From a virus: a DNA stretch of 64,000 nucleotides. Shown piece after piece: positions 35,844 through 44,689 of this stretch; within the stretch, counting starts at the first letter, position 1; each line of letters opens with the position of its first letter. The stretch lies in IMG/VR virus record IMGVR_UViG_3300033149_003257, positions 62,001 through 126,000 of that record; one strand, written 5' to 3'. Both the position numbers and the translations under genes were made by a program. A model generated the notes under the pieces. It was not told the DNA's origin, did no database searches, and worked only from the letters and a program-made list of their open reading frames with translations.

Positions 35844-36348
35844 TATTTCTCCAATATATTCTACATTTTCTTTTTGAAAATTTTTGAGCTTCTTTAATTT
35901 TTTCCTTACCACCAAAATATATATCAATTCTTTTCGTATATCTTTCATTCATTTTATCTAAAACAACTTTTGTACCTATATTTTCAATATAAACTTTAGT
36001 ATTCCTATTTAAACCTATTTTTAATAAATCTCTTGAAACTGCAATAATATTTGGTCGAATTTTATCATTCCAAGCACAAATATTTGGAGTATCATCAGTT
36101 TGAGATTCTACTGAATTATATGCTGTAACATCAACAATTACAGAATTTAATAAAGATTTATCATATAAAACTAATTCCCGAATATTAAGAATATTTGGAA
36201 GATTTAATTCTTCTTGATATAACATCATATCAATTTGCAATGCTTTCATTTCAATTTGTAATATTTTTGGAATATTTCCATCAGAAGATATATTTGGTAT
36301 GAATAACAAAATAACAAATAATGATAATAATAAAATAACTTTTTTCAT
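35827..36348 (-). CDS. Secreted 3D-domain protein (putative lytic transglycosylase-like)
   Basis: 173 residues with an N-terminal signal peptide (MKKVILLLSLFVILLF). C-terminal 3D domain: VDVTAYNSVESQTDDTP, PNIIAVSRDLL, KVVLDKMNERYTKRIDIYF contain the three conserved Asp of this double-psi beta-barrel family (related to MltA). Export to the cell wall is expected. First gene of the leftward half, with its own GAACAAA motif. Confidence 0.75.
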   Translation of the reverse strand: MKKVILLLSLFVILLFIPNISSDGNIPKILQIEMKALQIDMMLYQEELNLPNILNIRELVLYDKSLLNSVIVDVTAYNSVESQTDDTPNICAWNDKIRPNIIAVSRDLLKIGLNRNTKVYIENIGTKVVLDKMNERYTKRIDIYFGGKEKIKEAQKFSKRKCRIYWRNNGRIK

Positions 36349-36367
36349 TATTAAATCTCCATTTTAT

Positions 36368-36378
36368 TTTTTGTTCAG
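36368..36378 (-). promoter_or_regulatory. Putative promoter, GAACAAA motif (leftward)
   Basis: Minus strand TACTGAACAAAAAATAAAAT, 21 bp before the 3D-domain gene. With the copy at 36449 it forms a divergent pair at the switch between leftward and rightward transcription. Confidence 0.55.
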
Positions 36379-36448
36379 TATTAATGAAACAAATACTATT
36401 TATCAAATATTTATATATATAACAAAAAAGATTATAACCAAATAAAAA

Positions 36449-36459
36449 AAGAACAAAAT
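36449..36459 (+). promoter_or_regulatory. Putative promoter, GAACAAA motif (rightward)
   Basis: AAAAGAACAAAATTATGAAT, 33 bp before the zinc-ribbon gene at 36491. Divergent partner of the copy at 36368. Confidence 0.55.
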
Positions 36460-36490
36460 TATGAATTAGATTAGAAAAGGAGAATATTTG

Positions 36491-36889
36491 ATGGCAATAG
36501 ATCAAGATAGATTAGACAAAATTTTAAAAGAATCAGGAGAATCATTATCAACTACAAATTTAACAAATACCGAAAAAGATAAATTAACACAAATAAATAA
36601 TCAACAATTAATCTCATCAAATAAACCAGATTATTCTTTATCAGCATCTCAACCTCAATGTCCACAATGTGGTTTATTTCATCCTCCATTACCTCAAGGA
36701 GAAAAATGTCCAAATGCTCCAATAAAAAATCAAGAAGGTAAAGATGTTGATATTAATAAATATTTAACAATATTAAAAGATGTAATAATAAGTCAATCTC
36801 AAAAGAAAAATATTCAAGATATAGATGATTTATTTAAAAAAATAATAATTTTAGTAACAAAATTTTTGGAAAGTATTAAGGTAAAATAA
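36491..36889 (+). CDS. Small zinc-ribbon protein
   Basis: 132 residues. CPQCGLFHPPLPQGEKCP is a three-Cys/His treble-clef-like knuckle, flanked by polar linkers and a C-terminal helix. AAGGAG lies 8 nt before the ATG. First gene of the rightward half, directly before the Rep-like gene (stop and start adjoin), so possibly a replication or regulatory partner. Confidence 0.7.
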   Translation: MAIDQDRLDKILKESGESLSTTNLTNTEKDKLTQINNQQLISSNKPDYSLSASQPQCPQCGLFHPPLPQGEKCPNAPIKNQEGKDVDINKYLTILKDVIISQSQKKNIQDIDDLFKKIIILVTKFLESIKVK

Positions 36890-37828
36890 GTGAAAATAGC
36901 AAGTGAAAGAAGCATGAACTGGATTATATCTCCTCTAAAAAAATATGGAAATATTATACAATTACCTTTTGAATTTAAAAAATACCATCCATTTAAATCT
37001 ATTAAACCATATTTAATTATGTATGGATTTTGGGATATTGATTGTTTTAATATGATGGATGTAATATCAAATGAATTCTTAAATCAATATTTCTCTAAAA
37101 AAAATGGAGGTTATATACCAAAAAATCCATACGAAGCATTACATATAAATGAACAATTAAATTTAAATAAAGATGATTTATTTAATATAAATAATGATAT
37201 ATTAAATAAAAAAAAGAAAATTACAAGAATAAAAATATCTGATTTTGAAATAAAAAAATATTCTTTTTTTAATCATTTATCTTCTAATAAAATATTTGAT
37301 ATCATGAATAAAATAATGAATTGTAAATTTCAACTTGTTTATGGAGTTCGAAATTTTTTATTTTTACAAAATAAAAAAATTAAAACAAATTATATAAATT
37401 TTAATAATCTGCCAGAAAGTAGATATAAAAACCCTGACCAATTTTGTTTGATAAAAATAAATAAAGAACATCAAAAAGCAAATAAACAAATATATGAAAG
37501 AGAATATTTAATTGAATTTAAAACTCCATTATCTTTTTTATTTATTAGGAATCTTATTTTAATAAATATTGATTGGATTCCTGAAGAAGTTTATTTAATA
37601 AAATATAAACCTGCTCAATATCTATATAGATTTTTCTTCACTCATAATAATAAGAAAAAAATTAAATTAAACTTGAATGATATAAAATTTCGACTAAATT
37701 TGAAAAATAGTAATATTAATCAAATTAGAAATTTAGTTTTAAAATCTATTGAAGAATTAAAAAATATAGGTATAGTAAAAAAATTTGATTTCATAAATGA
37801 TAAAAATATACATGTTGAAAATGTATGA
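36890..37828 (+). CDS. Plasmid Rep-like winged-helix replication initiator (putative)
   Basis: 312 residues with a GTG start directly after the previous stop. The C-terminal third (FKTPLSFLFIRNLILI, KPAQYLYRFFFTHNN, then LNLNDIKFRLN and LVLKSIEELKNIGIVKK) follows the pattern of initiator winged helices: a recognition-helix domain ending with an EELKxxGIV turn. Family identity is by eye. Strong support comes from the 21-bp iterons that begin at its 3' end, the binding-site arrangement of iteron plasmids. Confidence 0.55.
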   Translation: MKIASERSMNWIISPLKKYGNIIQLPFEFKKYHPFKSIKPYLIMYGFWDIDCFNMMDVISNEFLNQYFSKKNGGYIPKNPYEALHINEQLNLNKDDLFNINNDILNKKKKITRIKISDFEIKKYSFFNHLSSNKIFDIMNKIMNCKFQLVYGVRNFLFLQNKKIKTNYINFNNLPESRYKNPDQFCLIKINKEHQKANKQIYEREYLIEFKTPLSFLFIRNLILINIDWIPEEVYLIKYKPAQYLYRFFFTHNNKKKIKLNLNDIKFRLNLKNSNINQIRNLVLKSIEELKNIGIVKKFDFINDKNIHVENV

Positions 37829-37911
37829 AATTGTCAACAAAATGTATAGAATGCATATAAAAATGTATAAAACGCATATAAAAATGTATAAAACGCATAT
37901 AAAAATGTATT
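37821..37911. repeat. 21-bp iterons (candidate replication origin)
   Basis: ATGTAT recurs with an exact 21-bp period at 37821, 37842, 37863, 37884 and 37905. The three central units are nearly identical (ATGTATARAAYGCATATAAAA); the first is degenerate and overlaps the stop of the Rep-like gene, and the last is partial. Two helical turns per unit puts binding sites on one DNA face, as for iteron Rep proteins. Confidence 0.8.
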
Positions 37912-38143
37912 TTAAATAGAATCAAAAAAATACTGAATTTATAAATAATTATAAATACTTATATACATTTGTTTTATTAGTAGTAAAAGGTAAGATTAAA
38001 GATTAAAGATTAATATATTTTGTATTCTAAAACATATTCTATTACAAATAAAAAAAGAATTAAATTAGTATTTAGATTTCTTATAAATTTAAAATCTAGT
38101 GATAATAATGTTTATTTTTTAAATTAGTTTTATAATTCAAATA
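37912..38143. other. A/T-rich non-coding region with short direct repeats
   Basis: No gene. GATTAAA is repeated in tandem about three times at 37994-38014. The rest is more than 80% A+T by eye and could serve as a DNA-unwinding element next to the iterons. Confidence 0.5.
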
Positions 38144-38206
38144 CAACACTTCCTATATTTGTTAAACCCTCATTTGGGACTCGGGTTTAACAATTCAGAA
38201 GTGTTG
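38144..38206. other. Two-tier perfect hairpin (cruciform)
   Basis: Outer arms CAACACTTC (38144-38152) and GAAGTGTTG (38198-38206). Inner perfect 11-bp arms TTGTTAAACCC (38159-38169) and GGGTTTAACAA (38183-38193) around a 13-nt loop. By far the most GC-rich, structured piece of the region. No T-run follows on either strand close by, so a simple terminator is unlikely. Candidate structured RNA or origin element. Confidence 0.7.
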
Positions 38207-38207
38207 C

Positions 38208-38255
38208 TTTTGTTCTAATTCACTATAAGATTTAATAATAATTATTAGAACAAAA
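38208..38255. promoter_or_regulatory. Perfect 12-bp inverted repeat of the GAACAAA promoter motif
   Basis: TTTTGTTCTAAT (38208-38219) and ATTAGAACAAAA (38244-38255) face away from each other. The right copy is in sense with, and 50 bp before, the gene at 38305; the left copy points into the hairpin and iterons. Either a divergent promoter pair or an operator. Confidence 0.6.
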
Positions 38256-38304
38256 TATTATAGAATATAGAGTAAAAATAGAAAGGAGATGAAATCAAGA
38301 AATT

Positions 38305-40272
38305 ATGAACACTTATTCAAAAGAAGAACAAAAATGGTTTAATCAAGTATTACTAACTCACTATGATAATCAATTTCAAAGTAAAGGATATTTAAGAATT
38401 TCCTTTTCTAGTAATACTTCAAATTATCAGGATTTTAATCCAATAGTATTTCAAATAAATATATCAAATGAAAATCATAGTTTAACTCAAATTTTAAATA
38501 TTCAGAATGCTACTGATTTTTTATTGTCTTGTAAAGATATATTATCTTCAAATGATGTATCAGATTTTAGGTTAATAAAAAAATATTCAAAAAGTCAAAA
38601 TTTAATATTAGATTTTTTAGTAAATAAAGATATTGAGAAGAAATTAGTAAAAATTCAAATCCTTAGAAATGAATCTGACTTTACTGATGTAATAATTGAT
38701 TTTCATATATTTCAGGTAATAATTATGAGACTAAAATATTTTGTTAATAATTATGATAATTTAGTTTCTAATTATATTAGTTATTTTTTATTAAAAGAAA
38801 TTTTAATATCTAATAATAATGTTTTAAAAGAAATAAAAGGTTTACCATCAAAAATAGTTAATAATAATATAGAGTTAGAAAATAATAGTGAAAAAATTGA
38901 TGAAATAGTAGAAGAAACAACTTTACAAGAAATGTCTTCAACATTAGAAGATTTTGATAAATTTATTGGTGGTAATGAAGTAGATAATATAAAAATTCCA
39001 GATATAGAAATTGTTGAAAATAAACAAGAGAATAAACAAGAATTTAGTTCTAAATTTATAAAGATGTTAAATAATAATTTAATAAATTTAGAATCATTAT
39101 TAGAATCATCTTCTATATCAGATAATCCTATAGAAACATTTCTCAATAATATTAAAAATTATTCAAATGATGAAAATTTTAAATTTTTACCAGATATATC
39201 TGATAGTGATTATAAATCTCTTATTTACATGTCAAAATGTTTACATAAAAATATGTATTTAAATTATATTGAAAATAATACAATACCATCTTCAATACCT
39301 GTTTTGAAGTATAATTATGAAAAGAATATAAATAACGAGAATTTTGAACTTGCTTTAGATTTATTAACAATACAAGGTTATATTAGAATATTAAGAAGTA
39401 AATTAGAAAGTAAAATATCTGATTCTTCAGAAAATAAATCTTTAATGTTATTACATTTTAGATGTTTTACTGATCCTCTTATATTTACTTTTATTGAAAA
39501 ACAAGATTCTTTAAAAATATCTAGTCAAATAATATCTAGATATAAATATTTAGAGAGTATTGGATTTTTTGATGAATATAATGCACTTTTACAAATGAAT
39601 AATTTATCAATAATAAATGAAGTAGAAATGAATTTGTTTATTGATGAAGTTTTTGATAAAGTAGTTGGAAAAACCAGTTTTATAAATGAATTGCATAATA
39701 AATATTTTAAGAGAGGAAATTTAGATTTAAATCCCGAAAATAATTTTTCTGTAGAACAAATTACAAAAGAGATAATTCCATTAGAAATTGCTAAAAAAAG
39801 TGGAATAAATATAAATAAAGATAAAGAACTTGATAAAATATCTGGTTATAGTTTTTCAAAAGAATCTTTAGATTACTTTAGAAAGAAACAAAAAGTAAAA
39901 AATAAAAGTATAAAATATGTTTCAAATCTTGATCGATATTATTCTACCCAATTATATTCTGATGAAGTTCCTGAAATATATAAAGAAAAGTTACATAATG
40001 TTATTAGAGATATTGGTAATAATAATTTTGAATTTGAAATGTTAGATTTTCCATTTTCTGAATTTGGTGAAAATATTATAAAAGCTTTATATTTATGGAA
40101 ACCAAAAAATAATGAAAAATTACTTAGTTATAAAGAGTTTATGTTACTAATAGAAAATGAAATTATGACAAAAGATTTAATATTATCAAGTATATCGAAT
40201 AAACAAACAAATGAATCTAAAAAAAATGAAAACAATAATGAAGATTGGTCAGATTTAGTTGATATTATATAA
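38305..40272 (+). CDS. Large Asn/Ser/Lys-rich hypothetical protein, likely virion-associated
   Basis: 655 residues, extremely rich in Asn, Ile, Ser and Lys, mostly helical. An acidic low-complexity linker lies around residues 190-250. No catalytic motif and no signal peptide. It heads a rightward unit (AAAGGAG upstream) with two further large genes, which suggests virion proteins, but this is inference. Confidence 0.7.
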   Translation: MNTYSKEEQKWFNQVLLTHYDNQFQSKGYLRISFSSNTSNYQDFNPIVFQINISNENHSLTQILNIQNATDFLLSCKDILSSNDVSDFRLIKKYSKSQNLILDFLVNKDIEKKLVKIQILRNESDFTDVIIDFHIFQVIIMRLKYFVNNYDNLVSNYISYFLLKEILISNNNVLKEIKGLPSKIVNNNIELENNSEKIDEIVEETTLQEMSSTLEDFDKFIGGNEVDNIKIPDIEIVENKQENKQEFSSKFIKMLNNNLINLESLLESSSISDNPIETFLNNIKNYSNDENFKFLPDISDSDYKSLIYMSKCLHKNMYLNYIENNTIPSSIPVLKYNYEKNINNENFELALDLLTIQGYIRILRSKLESKISDSSENKSLMLLHFRCFTDPLIFTFIEKQDSLKISSQIISRYKYLESIGFFDEYNALLQMNNLSIINEVEMNLFIDEVFDKVVGKTSFINELHNKYFKRGNLDLNPENNFSVEQITKEIIPLEIAKKSGININKDKELDKISGYSFSKESLDYFRKKQKVKNKSIKYVSNLDRYYSTQLYSDEVPEIYKEKLHNVIRDIGNNNFEFEMLDFPFSEFGENIIKALYLWKPKNNEKLLSYKEFMLLIENEIMTKDLILSSISNKQTNESKKNENNNEDWSDLVDII

Positions 40273-40284
40273 GGAATTTTTATA

Positions 40285-40905
40285 ATGAGTTTAACATTAG
40301 GAAAGTCTTTTGATCGAAACTATAATTTAAGAATTCCATTTTTAGATGGTTATTATGATATTGGTTTATTTTTTAATAAGAAGTCTACATTTTTATTATT
40401 TAAAGTTGACCATGATTTTCCGTCTATTAGACAAGTTAAAGTAAATATGTTTAAAAATTTACAAGCTTCTAAATTTTGTGAAACTTTTATAAATTTACAT
40501 AATTATAAAAAATTTACTTTAGATATAGTGAATCAATTTGATTCTATTAAATCAGAATATTTTCATGAATTAAATTCTATAATTAATGAAACTATTTCTT
40601 TATCAAAAGTAAAAGTAGATGATAAAGTTTTTTTTGATAATTTAACTATTTATGGGTTTACTTTAGTATCATATCTTAATGAATTTTTATTTATAATTAC
40701 AGAAAGACAAAATGTAATAAAAAAACTAGGTAAAAAAATTGTTAGAACTAGTGGACTTCAAATTGCAACTTCTAATGCTTTAAAGTTATTAGATGAATAT
40801 CATGAAGATTTTAAAACATGTGGGAAAGAAGGGATTAAAAATAATTATATAAATAGTAATTCTGTAATAAAATTATCAGATATTGATAAGGAGTTAAAAA
40901 GTTAA
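40285..40905 (+). CDS. Hypothetical protein
   Basis: 206 residues. N-terminal beta-rich part (LRIPFLDGYYDIGLFF), C-terminal helices. Stop overlaps the next start, so coupled to the 409-residue gene. No family recognised. Confidence 0.7.
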   Translation: MSLTLGKSFDRNYNLRIPFLDGYYDIGLFFNKKSTFLLFKVDHDFPSIRQVKVNMFKNLQASKFCETFINLHNYKKFTLDIVNQFDSIKSEYFHELNSIINETISLSKVKVDDKVFFDNLTIYGFTLVSYLNEFLFIITERQNVIKKLGKKIVRTSGLQIATSNALKLLDEYHEDFKTCGKEGIKNNYINSNSVIKLSDIDKELKS

Positions 40906-42134
40906 TGGTTGATGACTCTGATATGATAACGACTCGTTATCATTATTTTTATATACATAATGTTTTTGCCAATTTTTATAAAGATGTTCTTGATTATTTT
41001 ACAACATACTTATATCCGAGATTTGAATGGAAGGTTATAGGAACATATGACAAGGCAGTTGAGTATATATCAAAAACAGATCAATATGATCGAGAAACAG
41101 ATAAACCTAATTTACCAGCACTTATATTAAATCCGAGTGGAGAATTTAATATTGCTCAAGATGCTGGGGGACGTCAACTTTGGAGATTTCCAAATTTAGC
41201 TCCAGGATTTATCAAAAGATTATTTGATCCAATATATCAAGATCAAAATATTATTGTACATGTTGGATTTTCAAGATTTAGAGGAGAAATAGAATTAATA
41301 ATGCTCTTAAATTCTTTTTATGAATTTTGTGATTTAAGAGTATTTTTATTACAAATATTTGGTGGAGTTGATAGAGTAATAGAACCAACTTATTTTTCTA
41401 GTTTTATTATTTTACCAGAAGAGTTAATAAATTTTAGATATCATAATGAATATACTCATGTAACATATACTTTAGATTGGGATACTGCTGGAGCATCAGA
41501 AAGACTTGTAAAAACTACAAATCAAACAGAATTGGTAGTTCCTGCTACTATAAGACCACAATTAAAATTAACAAATATATCTGATGGATCTTCTAGATAT
41601 GGTGGAACTGATAAAGTAGCAGATTGGAGATTGACAGCAACAGTTGAATTTGAGATAGAGATGCCAAGCTTTTTAATTTTGGAATCAGATTATTTATTAG
41701 AAAAAATTAATTTTGAAATTAGATATGGATCATGTTATTCAAGTTATAATAGACATAAAGCTCCTGTAAATAGACAATTATTTACAAAACAATGGAGTTG
41801 GGGATTAGATGAGACTTCAAATTCTGAATTATTATTAGATTCAACATCTGTCATTGATTTTACTGGAGAATATGTTTTTAAAACTAGATATTATCATGTT
41901 ATAACTGAATCTGAAGCAGCTTCTACAACAAATGTTCGAATAAGTCTTCCAGAACAAATAACTGATAAGAAATCCTTAATAGTAGAATCAAGATGGGGTG
42001 AAATGCAATATGGAGATCATTATAGAATTACTAAAAATGGTAACGCAATTTATATACAAGTTGATAATGTAGATTTAGAGAAAGATATGGTAATTCAATT
42101 ATATGTTTATGAGCAAGTATCAACATTATTATAA
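40905..42134 (+). CDS. Probable virion structural protein
   Basis: 409 residues, beta-rich, Tyr/Phe/Trp-rich, with long stretches typical of tail or head decoration proteins (YHNEYTHVTYTLDWDTAG, EMPSFLILESDYLLEK). No enzyme motif. Codon use and GC are slightly higher than in the preceding gene, common for abundant virion proteins. Confidence 0.65.
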   Translation: MVDDSDMITTRYHYFYIHNVFANFYKDVLDYFTTYLYPRFEWKVIGTYDKAVEYISKTDQYDRETDKPNLPALILNPSGEFNIAQDAGGRQLWRFPNLAPGFIKRLFDPIYQDQNIIVHVGFSRFRGEIELIMLLNSFYEFCDLRVFLLQIFGGVDRVIEPTYFSSFIILPEELINFRYHNEYTHVTYTLDWDTAGASERLVKTTNQTELVVPATIRPQLKLTNISDGSSRYGGTDKVADWRLTATVEFEIEMPSFLILESDYLLEKINFEIRYGSCYSSYNRHKAPVNRQLFTKQWSWGLDETSNSELLLDSTSVIDFTGEYVFKTRYYHVITESEAASTTNVRISLPEQITDKKSLIVESRWGEMQYGDHYRITKNGNAIYIQVDNVDLEKDMVIQLYVYEQVSTLL

Positions 42135-42144
42135 GGAATTATAT

Positions 42145-42714
42145 ATGGAAAAATTAACAAGTTATTTAGAAACACTTATTGGTTCTGAAGATAGGGTTAA
42201 AAAATTTATACCTGTTACTGCTGCTGTTATAATAAAAAAAGGTGATAATAATGAAAATTTAGTTTTGCTTATACAAAGATCAAAAAATGATCACTGGCCA
42301 AACTTTTGGGAATTTCCTCGGGGTAAATGTGATAATGCAGGAAAAGGTGGTCAAGAAAATTTGTTTCATTGTTTAAAGAGAGAAGTAAAAGAAGAAGTTG
42401 GTCTTGATATTATTCCTGAAAAACTTATAGATACTTTTGATTATTTAGCAGATAAAGGAACTAGAAAATCAACTTGTTATAATTATTTATGTAAAATGAA
42501 AGATGAAAATCAAAAAGTTAAACTTAGTAAAGAACATCAAAATTTTAAATGGATTTCAAATGTTGGTGAATGTGAACTGATGCTTCTTCCAGATCAGAAA
42601 AAAACAATTGTTAAAGTTTTAAATACTAATAAAAAAATAATTGATTATCCAGATAATGAATTTACTAAAAATAATAATATAGAAGAATATCTAAGGTTAA
42701 TAAATAAATGTTAA
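42145..42714 (+). CDS. Nudix hydrolase
   Basis: 189 residues from MEKLTSYLETLIG (AAGGA upstream; a longer frame lies in the previous gene). The Nudix helix is present: Glu71, then REVKEEVGL at 79-87, giving Ex7REUxEExGU. The usual Gly five residues before Glu71 is displaced by a small insertion. Hydrolyses nucleoside diphosphate-linked compounds; substrate may be modified nucleotides, NDP-sugars or capped RNA. Confidence 0.85.
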   Translation: MEKLTSYLETLIGSEDRVKKFIPVTAAVIIKKGDNNENLVLLIQRSKNDHWPNFWEFPRGKCDNAGKGGQENLFHCLKREVKEEVGLDIIPEKLIDTFDYLADKGTRKSTCYNYLCKMKDENQKVKLSKEHQNFKWISNVGECELMLLPDQKKTIVKVLNTNKKIIDYPDNEFTKNNNIEEYLRLINKC

Positions 42715-43211
42715 AATTAGAAATTTCAGATAAAGGTTTATATATAGAACTTGTTGGGTTTACACCTTTTAGAACACCAGCTGAAATTTATATACCTGAT
42801 ACATATTTAAATAAAGCAATAAGTCAATTGAAAAAAAATGGAGTTCAAAACTATAAAATAATTTCTGGAGATGAAAAATCTAAAAATAAAGTTTTTATAA
42901 AAAGTCCAAAAGTTACTAAAGTTATTAATAGAATAGATAAACAAGAAATTGATTTATCACCATTTTTGAATAAGTTTGATATTTTAATAGATAAAATAAA
43001 TATACTATTAAATAACAAAGAATTTGTAAATGAAAATGATATTATATTTCAAAAGAAAAAGAAGAAAGAAGAGGAAAAAGATATCGATACATTTATTCCA
43101 CAAATAGGTTTAGAGGATTTGTCTTCTAATATAAAAGATTCTACTTTTGAAGAATCAAATTCAGATAAAGAAGATTTAGATGATAGTGCAGATTTATTGT
43201 CAAAAATTTAG
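42708..43211 (+). CDS. Hypothetical protein with acidic tail
   Basis: 167 residues. N-terminal small alpha/beta domain, then a KKKKKEEEKD patch and an acidic Ser/Asp-rich C-terminus, probably disordered. Overlaps the Nudix stop by 7 bp. No family recognised. Confidence 0.6.
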   Translation: MLKLEISDKGLYIELVGFTPFRTPAEIYIPDTYLNKAISQLKKNGVQNYKIISGDEKSKNKVFIKSPKVTKVINRIDKQEIDLSPFLNKFDILIDKINILLNNKEFVNENDIIFQKKKKKEEEKDIDTFIPQIGLEDLSSNIKDSTFEESNSDKEDLDDSADLLSKI

Positions 43212-43235
43212 TAATAATATATTTAATAATATTAA

Positions 43236-43300
43236 TAACTTAGAAAATTCGTTATAAAAACTAAGAAACAGCTTTTTTAGTAATTTTTATATTTCTAACT
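43236..43300 (+). terminator. Possible terminator hairpin
   Basis: Imperfect long inverted repeat (TTAGAAA ... TATAAAAA-CTAA paired with TTAG-TAATTTTTATA ... TTTCTAA) in the 158-bp gap before the actin-like gene. A/T-only stem, so weak. No GAACAAA motif is present in this gap. Confidence 0.35.
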
Positions 43301-43369
43301 TATTAATTTTATTAATCTTTTTTTATACATTTTTCTTTTGAAAAGTATTTTTTTATAAGGAGAAATAAA

Positions 43370-44431
43370 ATGTCAGAAAATAATGAAAATACCGAAAATA
43401 TACAAAAGAATATAGATAATAATATTCTTTGTATTGGTATTGATATTGGTACTATGAATATTTGTGTTGCAAGAAGTGATTCTGATAAAATTAGAATTAC
43501 AAGAAATGTTTTTCTTCCATTAAAAAGTGAAGAAATTTCTATTTCAGAACTTACAGAAATATCTTATGTAGAAAATGATAATGGAGATCTTTTTATAATT
43601 GGAAATGATGCATTTAAATTTTCTAATATATTTGGTCAAGAAGTTTCAAGACCAATGAAATCTGGATTAATTAGTTCAACTGAAATTGATGCTGTAGATA
43701 TATTAACTCTAATTTTAAAGAGTTTAATTGGTAATGTAAAAGATCAAGATACTTATTGTAGTTATAGTATTCCAGCAGAAGCTATTGATTCAAATCGTTC
43801 AGTAATATATCATGAAAAAGTATTTGGAAGAATTTTATCTGCTTTGGGAGTTAATTATTCTTCTGTAAATGAAGCAATGGCAATTATTTATTCTGAATGT
43901 GCAAAAGAAAGATTTAGTGGTGTTAGTATTAGTTTTGGAGCTGGTATGGCAAATTGTGCTGTATCATTTAAGGGAATTGAAGCATTAAAATTTTCCACAG
44001 CTAGAAGTGGAGATTGGGTAGATAAAAATGTTGCAGAATCATTAAATATTGTAACAAATCGTGTTACAAGTATAAAAGAAAAACATTTAGATTTAGAAAC
44101 AGGATTTATAAATATTTCAAATAAAAAAATAAGAAGAGTAGTAGAAGCATTAGAATATTATTATAATGCTTTACTTGAATATACTGTTAAAAAGATAATT
44201 TATGAATTTGAAGATAAAGTTAACTTGGAAATTGATGAAAATATTCCTTTAGTTTTATCTGGAGGAACTGCATTACCTAATGGTTTTTTAAATTTATTTA
44301 AAAAAGTTTTATCTAATTATGAGTTACCTTTTGGTATATCAGAAATAAGATTAGCTAAAAATCCGCTTACATCTGTAGTTAATGGATTATTAGTAAAAAC
44401 ATTATCTGATGTGAAGAAGATAAATAAATAA
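43370..44431 (+). CDS. Actin-like ATPase (ParM/MreB/Hsp70 superfamily)
   Basis: 353 residues. Phosphate-1 loop GIDIGTMNICVA near 22-34, connect-1 region VNEAMAIIYSE, phosphate-2 loop ISFGAGMANCAVSF, adenosine motif VLSGGTALPNGF. Length and lack of a substrate-binding domain point to a filament-forming actin homologue rather than DnaK. Possible roles: DNA segregation or positioning inside the cell. Followed 13 bp later by an 80-residue charged protein that could be its adaptor. AAGGAG upstream. Confidence 0.8.
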   Translation: MSENNENTENIQKNIDNNILCIGIDIGTMNICVARSDSDKIRITRNVFLPLKSEEISISELTEISYVENDNGDLFIIGNDAFKFSNIFGQEVSRPMKSGLISSTEIDAVDILTLILKSLIGNVKDQDTYCSYSIPAEAIDSNRSVIYHEKVFGRILSALGVNYSSVNEAMAIIYSECAKERFSGVSISFGAGMANCAVSFKGIEALKFSTARSGDWVDKNVAESLNIVTNRVTSIKEKHLDLETGFINISNKKIRRVVEALEYYYNALLEYTVKKIIYEFEDKVNLEIDENIPLVLSGGTALPNGFLNLFKKVLSNYELPFGISEIRLAKNPLTSVVNGLLVKTLSDVKKINK

Positions 44432-44444
44432 GGAGGAAAATAAA

Positions 44445-44687
44445 ATGTCTAAAAAAGAGGTAGTTATTGACATAAAAAAAGTTTTGAAAAATGTTGATAA
44501 AATTATAGATGAATGTGTAAAAGTAAATAAAGAAGAGATTGAAATTCAAGAAAATGAATATCAAGAATTATTTAAAAAGAAATTAAAAGATTTTGGAGTT
44601 TCTTCACCTAATGAATTATCTGATCAGAAAAAGAAAGAATTTTTTGATCAAGTAGATAAAGAATGGAAGTCTAAAAAGGAAAAATAG
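44445..44687 (+). CDS. Small charged helical partner of the actin-like protein
   Basis: 80 residues. The C-terminal FKKKLKDFGVSSPNELSDQK then FFDQVDKEWK resembles a short motif found at ends of several phage proteins. AGGAGG 7 nt before the ATG. By position it could play the part of ParR, though no DNA-binding fold is evident. Confidence 0.65.
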   Translation: MSKKEVVIDIKKVLKNVDKIIDECVKVNKEEIEIQENEYQELFKKKLKDFGVSSPNELSDQKKKEFFDQVDKEWKSKKEK

Positions 44688-44689
44688 AA

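Noticed and set aside
36281-36505. Minus-strand 74-residue hydrophobic frame across the divergent promoters
   Set aside because: It overlaps the signal peptide of the 3D-domain gene and both promoter motifs and has no SD; a shadow of A/T-rich DNA.
37821-37911. Iterons as a CRISPR array
   Set aside because: The 21-bp units abut without spacers; direct tandem repeats fit protein-binding iterons.
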